Shown here: positions 46,626 to 58,132 of the stretch, one piece after another
Numbering within the stretch: position 1 is the first letter of the stretch
Layout of the letters: each line of letters starts with the position of its first letter
Source: Trichinella spiralis
Taxonomy: Eukaryota; Nematoda; Enoplea; Trichinellida; Trichinellidae
NCBI GenBank assembly: GCA_000181795.3
Contig: CM012954.1
Coordinates: 13,166,265-13,230,264 of the forward strand
Direction of reading: 5' to 3'
Length of the DNA stretch: 64,000 nt
Notes under the pieces: generated by a model
What the model was told of the DNA's origin: nothing
The model's database searches: none
The model's input: only the letters and a program-made list of their open reading frames with translations
Made by a program: the position numbers and the translations under genes

Positions 46626-49432
46626 ATGGCCACATATAGTACATTTGGTCTTTTTTTCGTTGTATTTTTGTCATGTTTAAATACGGCAAAGTGTAAGTAA
46701 TGATATTACAATTATAACTATTATATGAATAATTGTTCTCCACTGATATTGACAATGTTTTTCATGAAACTTATATTCCTATAAGCAGATTTCATTTTCA
46801 ATGAGCAAATCGTGTTCAGTAACAGCAGTTGTAATAATTAATAAATTACAAATCATGTACATTTGGATGCAACATGAATTTAACCAACTTCAGTAGACGT
46901 TAAAGACTAATTTTAATCTTCCGCAGCTGTTGGTTGCATCACTTCTTTGGCCATAAATTTTCATAAATAAAGTTACAACAATAAAGCAAACAATAAAAAT
47001 GCTACCAAATAAATATCTTAAAATTTGAAAAAAAAAGAATTCAGATTATAGTTAGTTTTATTACGGATTAAATTGGTTACTTACTGAAAAATTAAAATAA
47101 TTCAATGCTACTGAATTTACAATATGATAATTGATGATGATGAATGATTTACTTTAGCTTATGAATGCCGGGGCAAAAGCATCTTCGTAATAAATGGAGG
47201 CACATACAGTAGTGGAGCAATATTGAGAATAAGTGCAGCTAATTCACTCGATGACTGCATACATTTATGCAACAGTATGGCTAATCAGTGCCGAGCGATT
47301 AGTTTAACACATCAAAATACAAATCGACCTCCGCTGTGCACACTTTTCGAAGCACTTAACAAAGACTACCCGTGGAATGAACAAATGAACAGAAATTCAA
47401 GCTCTCTTTATTCTGCCGAAAAGCTTTGCTTGCCAATTCGTCAAACAAGTTAATATTGAATTGAAACAAAATATCTTGTGAATATGAATTACGATGACGA
47501 TATGTTTGTGTATTTTCTAGCAAACGCATTCGCTGATTGTGAAGGCAGTTGGCATTTTCAACGAATAGCCAACAAGCAAGCCATCGGCTCATCACTGTTC
47601 AACATCAACATGCTAACTGGATATTCTGCGGAAGAATGCCTAGCCGAATGTATAAAGTTGAATCACATCTGCAGAGCGGTTCAATACCACAAACCGACCA
47701 AACAGTGCTCTCTGCTTTCGATCAACCACCAAGTGGTGCACAAAGCAAATCGTTTTTTCACCGATGCCCATCAAACGACCATTTATGAAAATAGCTGCTT
47801 CAAGCCAGGCAAATGTTGCACTTGTAAATTTTGCATATTCATTATTGTTTTGTTATTTTAAATTTCAGGAGTTCCACGAAATCGAGTGACTTGTCAATTT
47901 GAAGAAACAACTCACTATGGAATTCCAATTTTGTACGACGAACGAACACCAAACATAGAAAGCACTGAACAATGCAAAAAGCTTTGCTTAACTTCGAAAA
48001 AACATCTATGCTCTGCTTACATGTTCAATCCGAGACTGAAAGTTTGTCACTTGAGCCATACTGGAGTGGATTTAGAACCGCAACAACAACAACAACAGTT
48101 GTTCCATCACACAAATGTTTATGATAATGTAGTGTTGGGTCGTTTGGAGAATTGCATCGAACGTGAGCATCAATTTTGCAGTTGGATAAATTGAATTTCA
48201 AATTTTAAATTTTAGTAAAAATGACTTGCAAATTAAAGTCGATGCACATTTACATGACAAGTTTGAAAATGATCGACGAAGGCAAGCTGTACTCGTTGCA
48301 AGAGTCCAACAAGAACAGTAAAACAACGTTGAGAAATTCTTGGACCGCGTCCTTAGAAATACCCTACGAAAAATGCGCCACAGACAACAACGATTCGGTT
48401 AGCTGGAATAAACTGCACAAATAAAAGTCAACATATCACGTGAATAAAATATTCCTACTATTTCAGCAAAGCAAAACTTATCAGAACATGGTCGCGTTCA
48501 GCAGAACCTACGAAACAGGGGAAAATCACAAATACGACCGAAGAGTGAATTTGATGTGCAAATCCAACGCACAAGAGGAAAATTCAAAATTGAACGTCAA
48601 ACTACGCGTACTGGCGCCGCCCAATCCACTGTCAGATAGAGATTTTCCTTTTTCTTTACAAATTATATTTTAATGTTCATTTTTTTCGTTCAGAAATGAT
48701 CAGAAAATTTTCAACATCAAAGGAAAAAATGTGAATGAAAATACGCATCCGTTCAAACTTACCATCGTTGACAAAAATTACAGACCAGTAAAGAACGTTC
48801 AAGCTGGTGACACTGGATATCTGGAGGTGGAATACAATTCTGACGGGGGTGATTTTGGAAAAATACGAATTTGTCAAATTGTGAATAAAACTTTTCACCA
48901 ATTCTAGCTCACCGAATTCCGGACGACTTTCGCATTGTCGACTTCATCGCAACTGACCTGCGGGAAGGCAACGATCTAATTCTCTTCAACCAACACGGGT
49001 AAAGCAAACAAGCAAAAGCAAATATAGGAAAGATAATTATGCAAAATATACATTTCAGATGCAACATTCAACCGAGTCTCGTGGGCAAATTTGTCCCCGT
49101 CAACAAGCAAACGAAAAGATCAAGAATAGTATTTTTCGCTTTTCCTGAAACGAAACGCGTTTATTACAAAGGACACGTCGAAGCTTGTTACGAAAACTGC
49201 AACCAGTGGGTTAGTGGACAAAACATAATTAACATATATATCTATATTCTTGGTAATGTAGCACGAGAGTCGATTGTTCATGTTGCAGGAAAACGATTGC
49301 CGACACAACAACGAGCAGAAGACAAATTCGTCCAGAAAAGAGAAACGAGACGTTGAAATTTTCAAAATAAGCTCTTCAGCTGAAAATGCGAACTACTCAA
49401 CATCCGGTATGGCAAAGCGATTGCAACATTAA
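46626..49432 (+). CDS. PAN/apple and ZP domain cuticle protein (NOAH/NOMPA type)
   Basis: Ten exons: 46626-46692, 47158-47448, 47521-47808, 47869-48162, 48216-48397, 48467-48630, 48694-48848, 48908-48998, 49059-49209 and 49289-49432. They join in phase to a 608-residue protein. Exon 1 is a signal peptide (MATYSTFGLFFVVFLSCLNT). Three PAN/apple repeats follow, one each in exons 2-4, with typical cysteine spacing (SLDDCIHLCNSMANQCRAI; EECLAECIKLNHICRAVQYH; EQCKKLCLTSKKHLCSAYMF). Exons 5-10 carry a ZP-like region (MTCKLKSMHIYM; YDRRVNLMCK; AGDTGYLEVEY). A furin-like RKEKR lies near the end. This layout is that of C. elegans NOAH-1/NOAH-2 and fly NompA, apical matrix proteins of cuticle and sensory organs. 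No transmembrane segment was found after the furin-like site, unlike the family norm; a missed last exon is possible. Intron 3 uses a GC donor. Confidence 0.85.
47809..47868 (+). other. GC-AG intron in the PAN/ZP gene
   Basis: Donor CCAG|GCAAAT and acceptor TTTCAG, 60 bases. The two nearby in-phase GT donors would both create TGA at the junction, and reading through hits TAA. The GC donor is the only choice found that keeps the frame (KPG|VPRNRVTC). Confidence 0.75.
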
Positions 49433-50368
49433 ATTTGCCAAAAAAAATATAAGAAAAATTATACACCTACCAAGGGTTCTGTACTTGGTTTTCTTTTAAA
49501 TTACAGTAAACACACGAAGAACCAAGAACTGATTCTGAAGTCGAATTAATCCGATTTGTAAATAAAAAAAACAATAAAATTAAAATAAATAAACTAGACT
49601 TTTCTTTGATCATCATTATCATTATCATCATCAGTGTCGTCGTTGAAGAGGCAACCTCCCAACAAAGTTCAGTCGGTCCATTAATCGGGTCCAATTGAAA
49701 CAATACCAATTATCACGATGGTAAAGTTTCATTGAATAAAAAGCTTCATTGAATTAAATTAAATTAACGAGTGATTGATTGAACGGTGATGTAAAACACG
49801 ACAGAATACATGATTGGATAGTTTGAAAAAGAAAATAAATCGGCAACAAGCCACCTGTCAGGTTGTGCATTGAATTGACTACGGACATCCGGCGTGCAGG
49901 CCGGCGGTTTCAATAATATGCTGGTTATGTGTAATTAGCTGCCCGAGGTGACCGGCGCCGGCCATACGGCACCTGGTCAGCGTGATAATCGTTCACCTGA
50001 TGGCCAGGCGCTTCAACTAACCGCCAAACGGAGAGAAAAAAGCCCACTGTTGCTTCATAATCAATTTCCTGCGTTGTGCTTGTCGTGCAGTCGGCTCAAA
50101 AATCAAACTGGCTATTTACTGTTTAAAGCAAACAACAACAACAACAACAAGAAAACAATATCGAATAACGTAAGAAAACAGCAAAGCAAAGAAGAAGAAG
50201 AAGACAGAAATTTGAAAATCTCTTCATTCAATTGAAATTATAACTTTGCATATTATGTAAGAAAAAATTTTTTTAATCCAACAAAATATGCAATGTTTTT
50301 TTACTTATGTTTTCAGCCAAAAAAATTCAGCTTTTGATAAAGTATTGTTGTATTTTACCGAGTTTGAA
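49433..50368. other. spacer between the two ZP-domain genes
   Basis: No supported gene. Includes a GC-richer patch at about 49.88-50.04 kb and CAA/GAA runs near 50.13-50.21 kb. Any missing C-terminal exon of the PAN/ZP gene would lie here. One frame after ATTACAG at 49504 stops after eight codons and has no membrane segment. Confidence 0.4.
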
Positions 50369-52628
50369 ATGCTTACTTGTACATCTGCACTGTTGTTTTT
50401 GTGTACTTTTGTTAGCGTTACCTGGACAACCACACCAAGCGGATTCGGTAAGCAAACCTTCTTATTGTATTATATATAATCTTCTTTGAATAAAAAAAAC
50501 CATTGATCGAACCAAACATTGATCAAATAATAATGCATTTTTATCTGATGAGAAAACAGCACATTTTGATGAAAAAAAGCCTCTTCAAATCTACTGAAGC
50601 ATTTGTGGAAAAGCAACTGCACACTAATGATAAAAGCACAGAAATGATTATTTTTAAATTTCAATACAATCGTTCTCTATTGAACTGTATGCGCAATAAA
50701 TACTCTGCTGATAATTTGTTTCTTTGATTAATATATTATTTCATCACGTTTTACTTTCAACCAATATATTTGTATTTTTCAGTTGAAGAAGTGTCGTGCA
50801 ATTCACGTTCCATGATTGTTGTGCTAAACAAATCCGATCCTGATGTAATTCAATGGCGTCGAGATTCAGCTGCACGCCCAGTAGTGTATGTCTATGGGCA
50901 CAAAGAACGTACACCTTGTGGTCTTTTCCTAAAATCACCAGACAACAGCACCTATCATCTCAACTTTACCATACCCTACGGTCCTGTATGTTCTGTTCAA
51001 CTGACGGATTTGGTAATCATACTTATAATCATTATTATTATTATGATTATTAATGATCTTGATTTATTTAGGAACCGAATCATCAAACTGCCGAAACAAG
51101 CATTGCAATTGAAGATCATGCATCATTCGCACATTCGAAACCAATCCGCATACATCACGTTTTTTGCATCTACACAAAGCGTGTTGAAGCTATACGCATG
51201 AGTGACGTAGCAAAGTGAGTTTGAAAAATAATTGCACTCTAGACAGATGTGACAAAAATTTTCACGCTTTCTGACCTTGATAAACTTACATATATCAAGG
51301 TTGAACTCACTTGCAATCTGCTTCATTGTTAATTAATAGAAATAATGTTGTTGTTGTTGTTGTCGTTGTTGTTATTTTCATTAATAAAAAAATAATTTTT
51401 TTTTATTATATGAAAATTTCAGTGGTCACGAAGTGATCGCCAGTACTGGAGGAAAACCGAAACCAAAAGTACAACTGCTGTTCCGAGACCCGTCTGGAAA
51501 ACCAATGCGTGCTGCACGTTTCGGCGATCAAGTTGGCCTCTATCTGATGTTGGATCCGGACAGTAATTGAAATTAATATATTAAAAAAAAAACTTTTCAA
51601 AAAAAAACAACAACTAATACAAACATACTTTTCAGACGCTTACAAAGCGATCAATCCAAAGCATTGCGTTTTTTCCGACAGGGATCGCATGGAAGAGCCT
51701 GACGCGAAAACACTCACATTCATCCAATCTGAGTAAGAGAAGAAAAAAGCCACCAATTCCACATATTATTCATTTTCAATAATTCATTATTCCACTACAG
51801 TTGTCCCGTGGACGAGCTTGGAGAAATTGTGGAACCTGTGAAAGATGTCAACGAAGAAATTTATTACACGAAATTTCAAGCGTTCCGCTTCGGTGAAAAG
51901 CCGACCGTCTACGCGCATTGTACCGTCGAAGTTTGCCTTGAACAAGAATCTTGTGCAAAAGTATCTTATTGAAAACATCACATCACATCACATCACACAC
52001 ACAGATCAGTTGAATATTTTTCATGCATGATTTTTCTTATTCCCTTTCAGACATGCTTTCCAAAAGTGAAAAACAAATCCATAACACCGGAAATTCTTCG
52101 ACATCGTCTACGTCGGAGCAACTATCCTCGCGGTCAACGCCGAATACGCGGCTTGAATTTGGAAAAAGCCGAATCAAACCAACAAGTAGCCGTCAGCAGT
52201 TACTTAACAGTTCTGGACGAAATACAAACATCCGAAGGTAATTTTTCTCTTCTTCTCCATCATCTTTTCTGTACAATCAACTCTGTGTACGTACAGTGAT
52301 CGCCGAACCACCGCCCGGATTCGAAGACTGCCAATCGCCGCCTAATGCTTACTTTTTATTCTTGATCTCTGTCGGCTTTTTCACAGTTTTATTTCTGTTC
52401 ATGGGCGCGGCTGTCATTTACCTGCTATTCAAACTGCGTGCCAACAAATCGAAAGATCAATTTGGTCATCTGCCGTTTAGTCAACTCTCTGCCCCTTCGG
52501 TTGGCACCATTTCCAGAGGTACGCCAAGCCCCCTTTGGACAGATCGTTATAAGCAAAAAAGTTCCAGCTCGCTCGCGTTGAACCGACCAGCGGAAATAAT
52601 GATCCCCAGAATCAACGCTTATCTTTGA
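50369..52628 (+). CDS. ZP-domain type I membrane protein (cuticlin-like)
   Basis: Eight exons: 50369-50447, 50783-51012, 51072-51214, 51423-51562, 51636-51732, 51801-51960, 52051-52237 and 52297-52628. They join in phase to 455 residues. The signal peptide (MLTCTSALLFLCTFVSVT) is followed by a ZP domain from EEVSCNSRSMIVVLN to EQESCAKTCFP. The ZP-C half has RAARFGDQVGLYLMLDP and YYTKFQAFRFGE. A furin-type site HRLRRSN is the expected release point. A long hydrophobic segment (FLFLISVGFFTVLFLFMGAA) then anchors a cytoplasmic tail of about 75 residues rich in Ser, Lys and Pro. The layout is that of nematode cuticlin-like and DYF-7-like ZP proteins, which polymerise in the apical matrix after furin cleavage. 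Which member it is cannot be told from the sequence alone. Same strand as the PAN/ZP gene and less than 1 kb downstream, so shared tissue expression is plausible. Confidence 0.85.
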
Positions 52629-53513
52629 ATGGACACTTGAAAAGATTAATTTTCATTAAAAGATAAAAAAATAGAAAACAGTCTCGCTTCACGCGTTCAC
52701 ATCAAGTCCAACAACAAACGGTGCTTCTACAACAACCAACCAAACAAAAACAAAGTAAAACTAACCCCCCCCCCATCCCCTCCCTCTCTCTTGCAATGCA
52801 AGTGGAAACTGTTCAAAATATTATCTGTGCAAGAAAATAAATGCATCTATCACTTCAACAGACTTATCCTTTTTAATTTTGATCATTTATTAATATGTGC
52901 AGTGTTCAGATTAAAATACAATTAATTGATTGTGCAACATGAATGTTATTAAATTTGTGCAATGTCGTTGAAATGTAAAAGAAAAATATCAACTATAATT
53001 GAAAATACTAATTGAAGTATAATTTCAAGATTTTCAAGTTCAAAAAACAACAAACACTTACTGTAGAAAAGGACGACAACAACAGTGACAATGACGAGAA
53101 GCTCCATATCAAGGTTACAGGTTGAATAAATAAATTCCACAATTGTCGATTAAACGAAGCGCACAAATGTTTGTTGTCATTTATTAAAAGTGTAAAAATT
53201 TTTGCAGTTGCACAACAAATGAAAGTAAAATTTCAGCAAATGTTTAAAAATGAAATAACGATAATAAAAGCGCAAATGCGCTTCAATGTGAGACCGGATG
53301 TTTGTGAAAACGACCCTAAAGAAAAAAGTTCCAGAAACTTGCACACAAATGCAAGAAAAATGAAATTATAAAGAAAATAAAATTAATATACATATACATT
53401 ACGATAATGATTATTGGTGAAGAAGGAAGAAGATGAGGGGGAGGGGAGGGAGGGGAGGGGAAGGGAAGAAGAAGAGCAGAGAAAGAAGAGCAGTGGAAAA
53501 ACGTTGTACAAAA
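52629..53513. other. convergent 3' intergenic region
   Basis: Lies between the 3' ends of the ZP gene and ariadne. Holds AATAAA-like sites (near 52837), a C run (about 52766-52774) and a G/A-rich run (about 53433-53495). No gene seen. Confidence 0.5.
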
Positions 53514-55180
53514 TCAGTCATTAAATACCCACCAATTCTTCTCATTTCCTTCTTGGCAATGATTTAACAATGCTTTTCGTCGATTCTCACAGTATCTTCA
53601 GATTTTCAAAAGAAAATCAGGAAAAGAAAAAGCAACAATTAAATTACACAAAAAAAGAATAAATAAATGAGTAAACAAAATATTCTATATGTGAACAAGA
53701 GAAAAAATAATAAAGAATTGAACAATTACCTGTATTTGTCTTGGACCAATTGTTTGAGTGAAGAGAAATTTGTCGAAGCGAGGTCTTGTTCCAAAAATTC
53801 GCTCAACTGTTCAGTGGCGAGTTCCAAATCGTTCTGATTGTCTTCAAATATGATCGATTGGTTGTTTTTTTCTAAATAAAATGCAAAAGCATAGGTGTGC
53901 TTCAATGTGCGTCGGCAGTCGCAGAGTACGTCGACCGCCTTGCGCAAAAATTGCACCTCCACCCAGGACATGTTCTGCATTTGCATTTCGTTCATTTTCA
54001 CTTTTACCGAATTGTACAACTTTTTCTCCAATTTCAAACTGAGCGTATGATTGCTGAAACGCTTGTAAAAGTGGACGTAGCGTTGCAAATCGGACCGGGA
54101 TATTTCTTGGGCGTTCCGGGCCGCCTTGGCCGCCTCGTCGTCGTAACGGTTGCAAGAGTACCAAGAAGAGCCGTGCGGTTCCCAAGGTCCCAGACAAACC
54201 CAGCAGAATTCATTTTTGCAGCACACATTCCGGCAGGTCATGTGATTACAGCCGCCGTCTTTGTGTATCACGACGTGGCATTTCGGGCATTCTTTGGTGT
54301 TGGCTGCCAGCCAATTGGAAGTTTCGTTGTCGTCTGTGCACTTTTTCAACCATTTGGCAAGCATCTCGCAACTGATCGGATCGTGCCATTCTTCGCCACA
54401 GTCGAAGCAGAACAAATATCCACATTTGCACTTCACCTTCCTGACGTCGAGGTTGAAAACCCGGATCACGTATTCGCAGTTCGGGGCGGGACACCAGCGG
54501 AACGTCCGGCTGCATTCGATGAACGTTTTCACGATCAAATAATTGTACCTAGCCCTGACGCGCTCTTCGCGCACCAGCTTCATGATCGTGCTGTCGTCGA
54601 CCAGTACGTTGCACGGAAATCCCGCGCATTTTATTCCCTGACTGACACCCTCATCCATAATTTTCGAAGTCAAATACTGTGTCCAACAGCGAGTACAGTA
54701 GAAATGTTTGCACTGTAAACCGATCATGCCAAAGTAAGTGAAAGTGTGCAAGCAAATTTCGCACATCAGCTTGTCCGAACTACCGGTGGTCACTGATGTT
54801 CCAGGCTTGTCCGACTTCGGGGTGTCGGTTACCCTTGGATCCGCAATGCCAGCTTCTTCGAACAGTTTGTGCGGGTCAGGAGAGTCGTAAAAGCGTTCCA
54901 TCAATTTCTCCTTGTCCCAGTGAAAATGATTCAACAACATTCGAATGGTCACTTCCGGCAGCTGCAGTATAGAAGTAATCTGGCGCACTATGCTCTGCAT
55001 GTAGTTCGACACATCACCGGTTGTCAACACTTCCAACTGCTGATATTCCTCTTCTCGACTGTCATTCGCATTATCAGCAACTGGCATCACAAAATCATCA
55101 CTGTCATCACTGCCATTTGAATTGCCATCATTTTCACTTTCCCAGTACTGTTCAATATCGCTTTCACTATCGCCTTCCAT
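53514..55180 (-). CDS. ari-1: ariadne-1, RBR E3 ubiquitin ligase
   Basis: Two exons on the minus strand: 55180-53730 and 53595-53514, 510 residues in all. Exon 1 runs to QLVQDKYR. The last 26 residues come from the short downstream exon (YCENRRKALLNHCQEGNEKN, then WWVFND), which matches the conserved ARIH1 C terminus around KYRYCESRR. Order: acidic N terminus, UBA-like region (about 60-115), RING1 from CEIC (140), IBR around 210-271, RING2 from ECPKC (298) with the catalytic cysteine in DGGCNHMTC (about residue 311), then the Ariadne domain including KKNNQS-like ENNQSIIFEDNQ. The ligase takes ubiquitin from E2 enzymes such as UBCH7 onto the RING2 cysteine and works with neddylated cullins (family knowledge). 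The start is set at MEGDSESD; an in-frame upstream ATG at 55225 would add 15 residues but follows acceptor-like sequence, so it is probably leader. Confidence 0.95.
53596..53729 (-). other. intron before the short last ariadne exon
   Basis: The donor CAG|GTAATT (sense) sits at 53729 and the acceptor TGAAG| at 53596. Without this splice the frame ends at KYR, which would remove a conserved C-terminal helix. Confidence 0.9.
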
Positions 55181-55225
55181 GAACAGTACCTGAATTTCCG
55201 CTACAATATACCACAAATCGGTCAT

Positions 55226-58132
55226 GGCGTGTTAAAAACAAAACGACAATCATTCAAAACCATTGATCAAATAATAAACATACTCGTCAATTACAAGAAA
55301 ACAATTTACCTACCCTGACCATTTAACAGGAAATTAAAATTATCTCGATCAAATTACCTTCATAAATATCAAACATACAAAAATGTAATAACGTTCAAAG
55401 CGAATCGAGCAACTTACTCAGTACAAAAACTGTATCAGAACAGAGAAATTTCAAAAAGAAAATACAAATACAATAAGTTTGAGAAAACAATTTTTCATTG
55501 AAAATTCAATTTATTATTCAAAAATAAAACACCATTCAATAAAACAGCCATTCAATTCACTAGTTGAAACTTTTCATCAAATAATTATAGAACAAAAACA
55601 TAATTGAATAAAATTTACAAATAAAAAATCAGTTCACTCCACCACAAAGGCCATTATACAAAAGAAAAACTGCTAACGTAGAATAATAACAAATTTCAAT
55701 GTTCAGGTATTATTGAAAAGTTAACTGCATTACTATTACTGATATTGTAAAATTATTACAAGAATATTAATTAAACGGAAAAAATTTCCATTTATCTGTT
55801 GCACTCTTGAAATGTAAAATTAAAATTCTGTAAAGAAATTCATCACCACTCAAAGTTATTTATAAAATATTTTAAAATTGTTCCGAATTAGCAGAGGAAA
55901 TACAATAAATAAGTACTAACATAAATTATAAAACAGAACTATAAAACGCCCACACATACTAAGCTATTATTCATGAGAATCTGTTGAAATTGCAAAGAGA
56001 AACTTATTTAACATTAAACTGTTAACAATGCAAAAAATGAAACTGTTCCATTTAAATCAATAAATATATTTCAGTTCTTTAACATTTAAAATATCTAAAA
56101 TCTAATCGAAAATGAAAAAGAAGCCTCTAAAGTGTCCAGAATGATAAACATGCATAAATAAAATCAATAAAACTTCTGAAAATAAATGTTTACTCGGAAA
56201 TACGTTGAATAAGAATAATAAAATCGTCAAACAAAATAATACACTTATACATCAAAATTTCACCAGTACAGCCACATAAGGTTAAGGAAATTTTCTGTAA
56301 AATATTATTTGCAGGTACAACGAGTGAAAGAAATGGAACTGATTAATTGGAAAAGTAATCGTTTCCAATTAAAATTGAAATTAATTTCACTTGTGGCATC
56401 TGTTATTCATATCACGTACACACATGTCTATGTATATATTAACTTCTTTAAGTAGAAAGTAAGTATAATCTTATAAATACTGTAGTTTTTATATTATTCT
56501 ATTTATATATTCAAAAGTTATTCACGTTGCTACTAAAGGGAAAATGTCGCGTTTAAATTGCAAAAATACAGAAATTCACTTCTAATATTTCAATTGTAAA
56601 AATTTGAAAAATGAATTTCCTTTATTGTTGTCATAGAATTTGTAATAGATTTTAAAAAATATTTAAAAAACGAAATAAGGGTGTGGTACGTTTAATTTTA
56701 GTTATTCCAGTCATGTGACGTCACAGTTTCATTGACTTTCAATTTATTTATCTTAATCTGAGTTTTCGGTGAAGCAGATGTACAACGTTAGAAAAATAAT
56801 TCATCAGAAACAGTAATTTCTGTTCTAATTTCTTACTTGTCTTTCTTTTATTCTAAAAGCTGCATACGGTGCATTTTTTTAATCTTTCCACTATTCATCC
56901 ATTGTTCGTTAAAAAATTTGCAGTTTTTCAACACGTATTGTATTGAGCTGATTTTTCACACAGGCAATTTCAATATTTAACATGAAGCTTCTTCCTTCAA
57001 TGATCCAATGAACATGATCAATCAATCATTCGCACGATAGAACTATACACGTCTACTTTTGCACCTACACTGCTTTCGTCGATTTTCAAGTACAATTAAA
57101 TACAAGTTATACAGTAAGATATGGATGCTTGATTTTATGAAGATAAATTTGCCGTATTCGTCATGGAAATTGCTTTTATATTTTGCAAAAAAGCTTTTGT
57201 ACTTGTTTTTCACATCACATTCTAGCCCATGCGTAACTAAGTGTGCATTAATTAATTAATTTCTGCGAAGAAACTTATTGCCTGCTGTTATGTAAAAGAT
57301 GAATTTTATTTTTCAAATATTTTTTAATTTATTATTTATTCAATTTATAGTAAAATATTTGCACTTTTTAAATAAACTTGAATTTGCTTTGCACAGTATT
57401 TGAATAATAGGGATAATTTTCATTATTACTTCTAATATCACACAAGCAACTGTAGAAAAATGAATGACAATGAACATAGGTGGTGGAAAAAAAAGCAAAA
57501 GTGTTACACATTCAATGCGAGTTGCTTTTCATTCAAGTGAAGAAGATGCGAATGCTCTCACAAATGCGGCTGTTGTTCATTTTGCCAATACGTCAGTGGT
57601 AATTTATCAGGCCTGTTTTATTTATGCTTAAACAAATTTGGCTTTTATCGGCAGAACTAGTCGAAGCTATCAGTAGTTTGTCCTGCTCGCAATATGCTTT
57701 GCCAGTTTGGAGAGTAATTTTCACTTCGAACACAGGTGTACGTACACTCGCCACTACTTTTGGTCACAATTTTCGTCATTTTCCAATCGCCTTGAAATTT
57801 TTTTATTCATTGTTGTCAAAAAAATGAATTCTGCTTATGAATTATGGCGTCAGATATCTTTTTTCGATCACAACGACACTTCGCATCGTTCGCACTTACT
57901 TGCAGATTATTGAGGCAGAAGATTGTTGCTCACATTTTGGCAACTGCACTTTATTCAACGGCCGGCCGTTCATGCGAAATTTTAATGTTCGCGAAACGTA
58001 TTATTATCACTATTATAATTCATTTATTATCATTTTATCATCAGTTAATATAGTCGTCGAATGTTGAGGTTTGTAATTTAAAAAAAAAAAAATTTTTTTT
58101 CTCACCTTTTTTTAGAATTAAACAAAAAAAAT
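55226..58132. other. divergent intergenic region between ariadne and the SLC19 gene
   Basis: About 2.9 kb of AT-rich DNA with promoters of both genes expected. Short frames at about 57.6-58.05 kb do not match a family. No RNA gene or repeat recognised. Confidence 0.5.

Noticed and set aside
53897-54718. Long plus-strand frame (273 codons)
   Set aside because: It lies wholly antisense to the RING/IBR coding part of ariadne and has no family features; it is a shadow of that gene's codon use.
57624-58067. Short plus-strand frames before the SLC19 start
   Set aside because: No similarity to the carrier family, no signal peptide and mutually overlapping frames; most likely intergenic.
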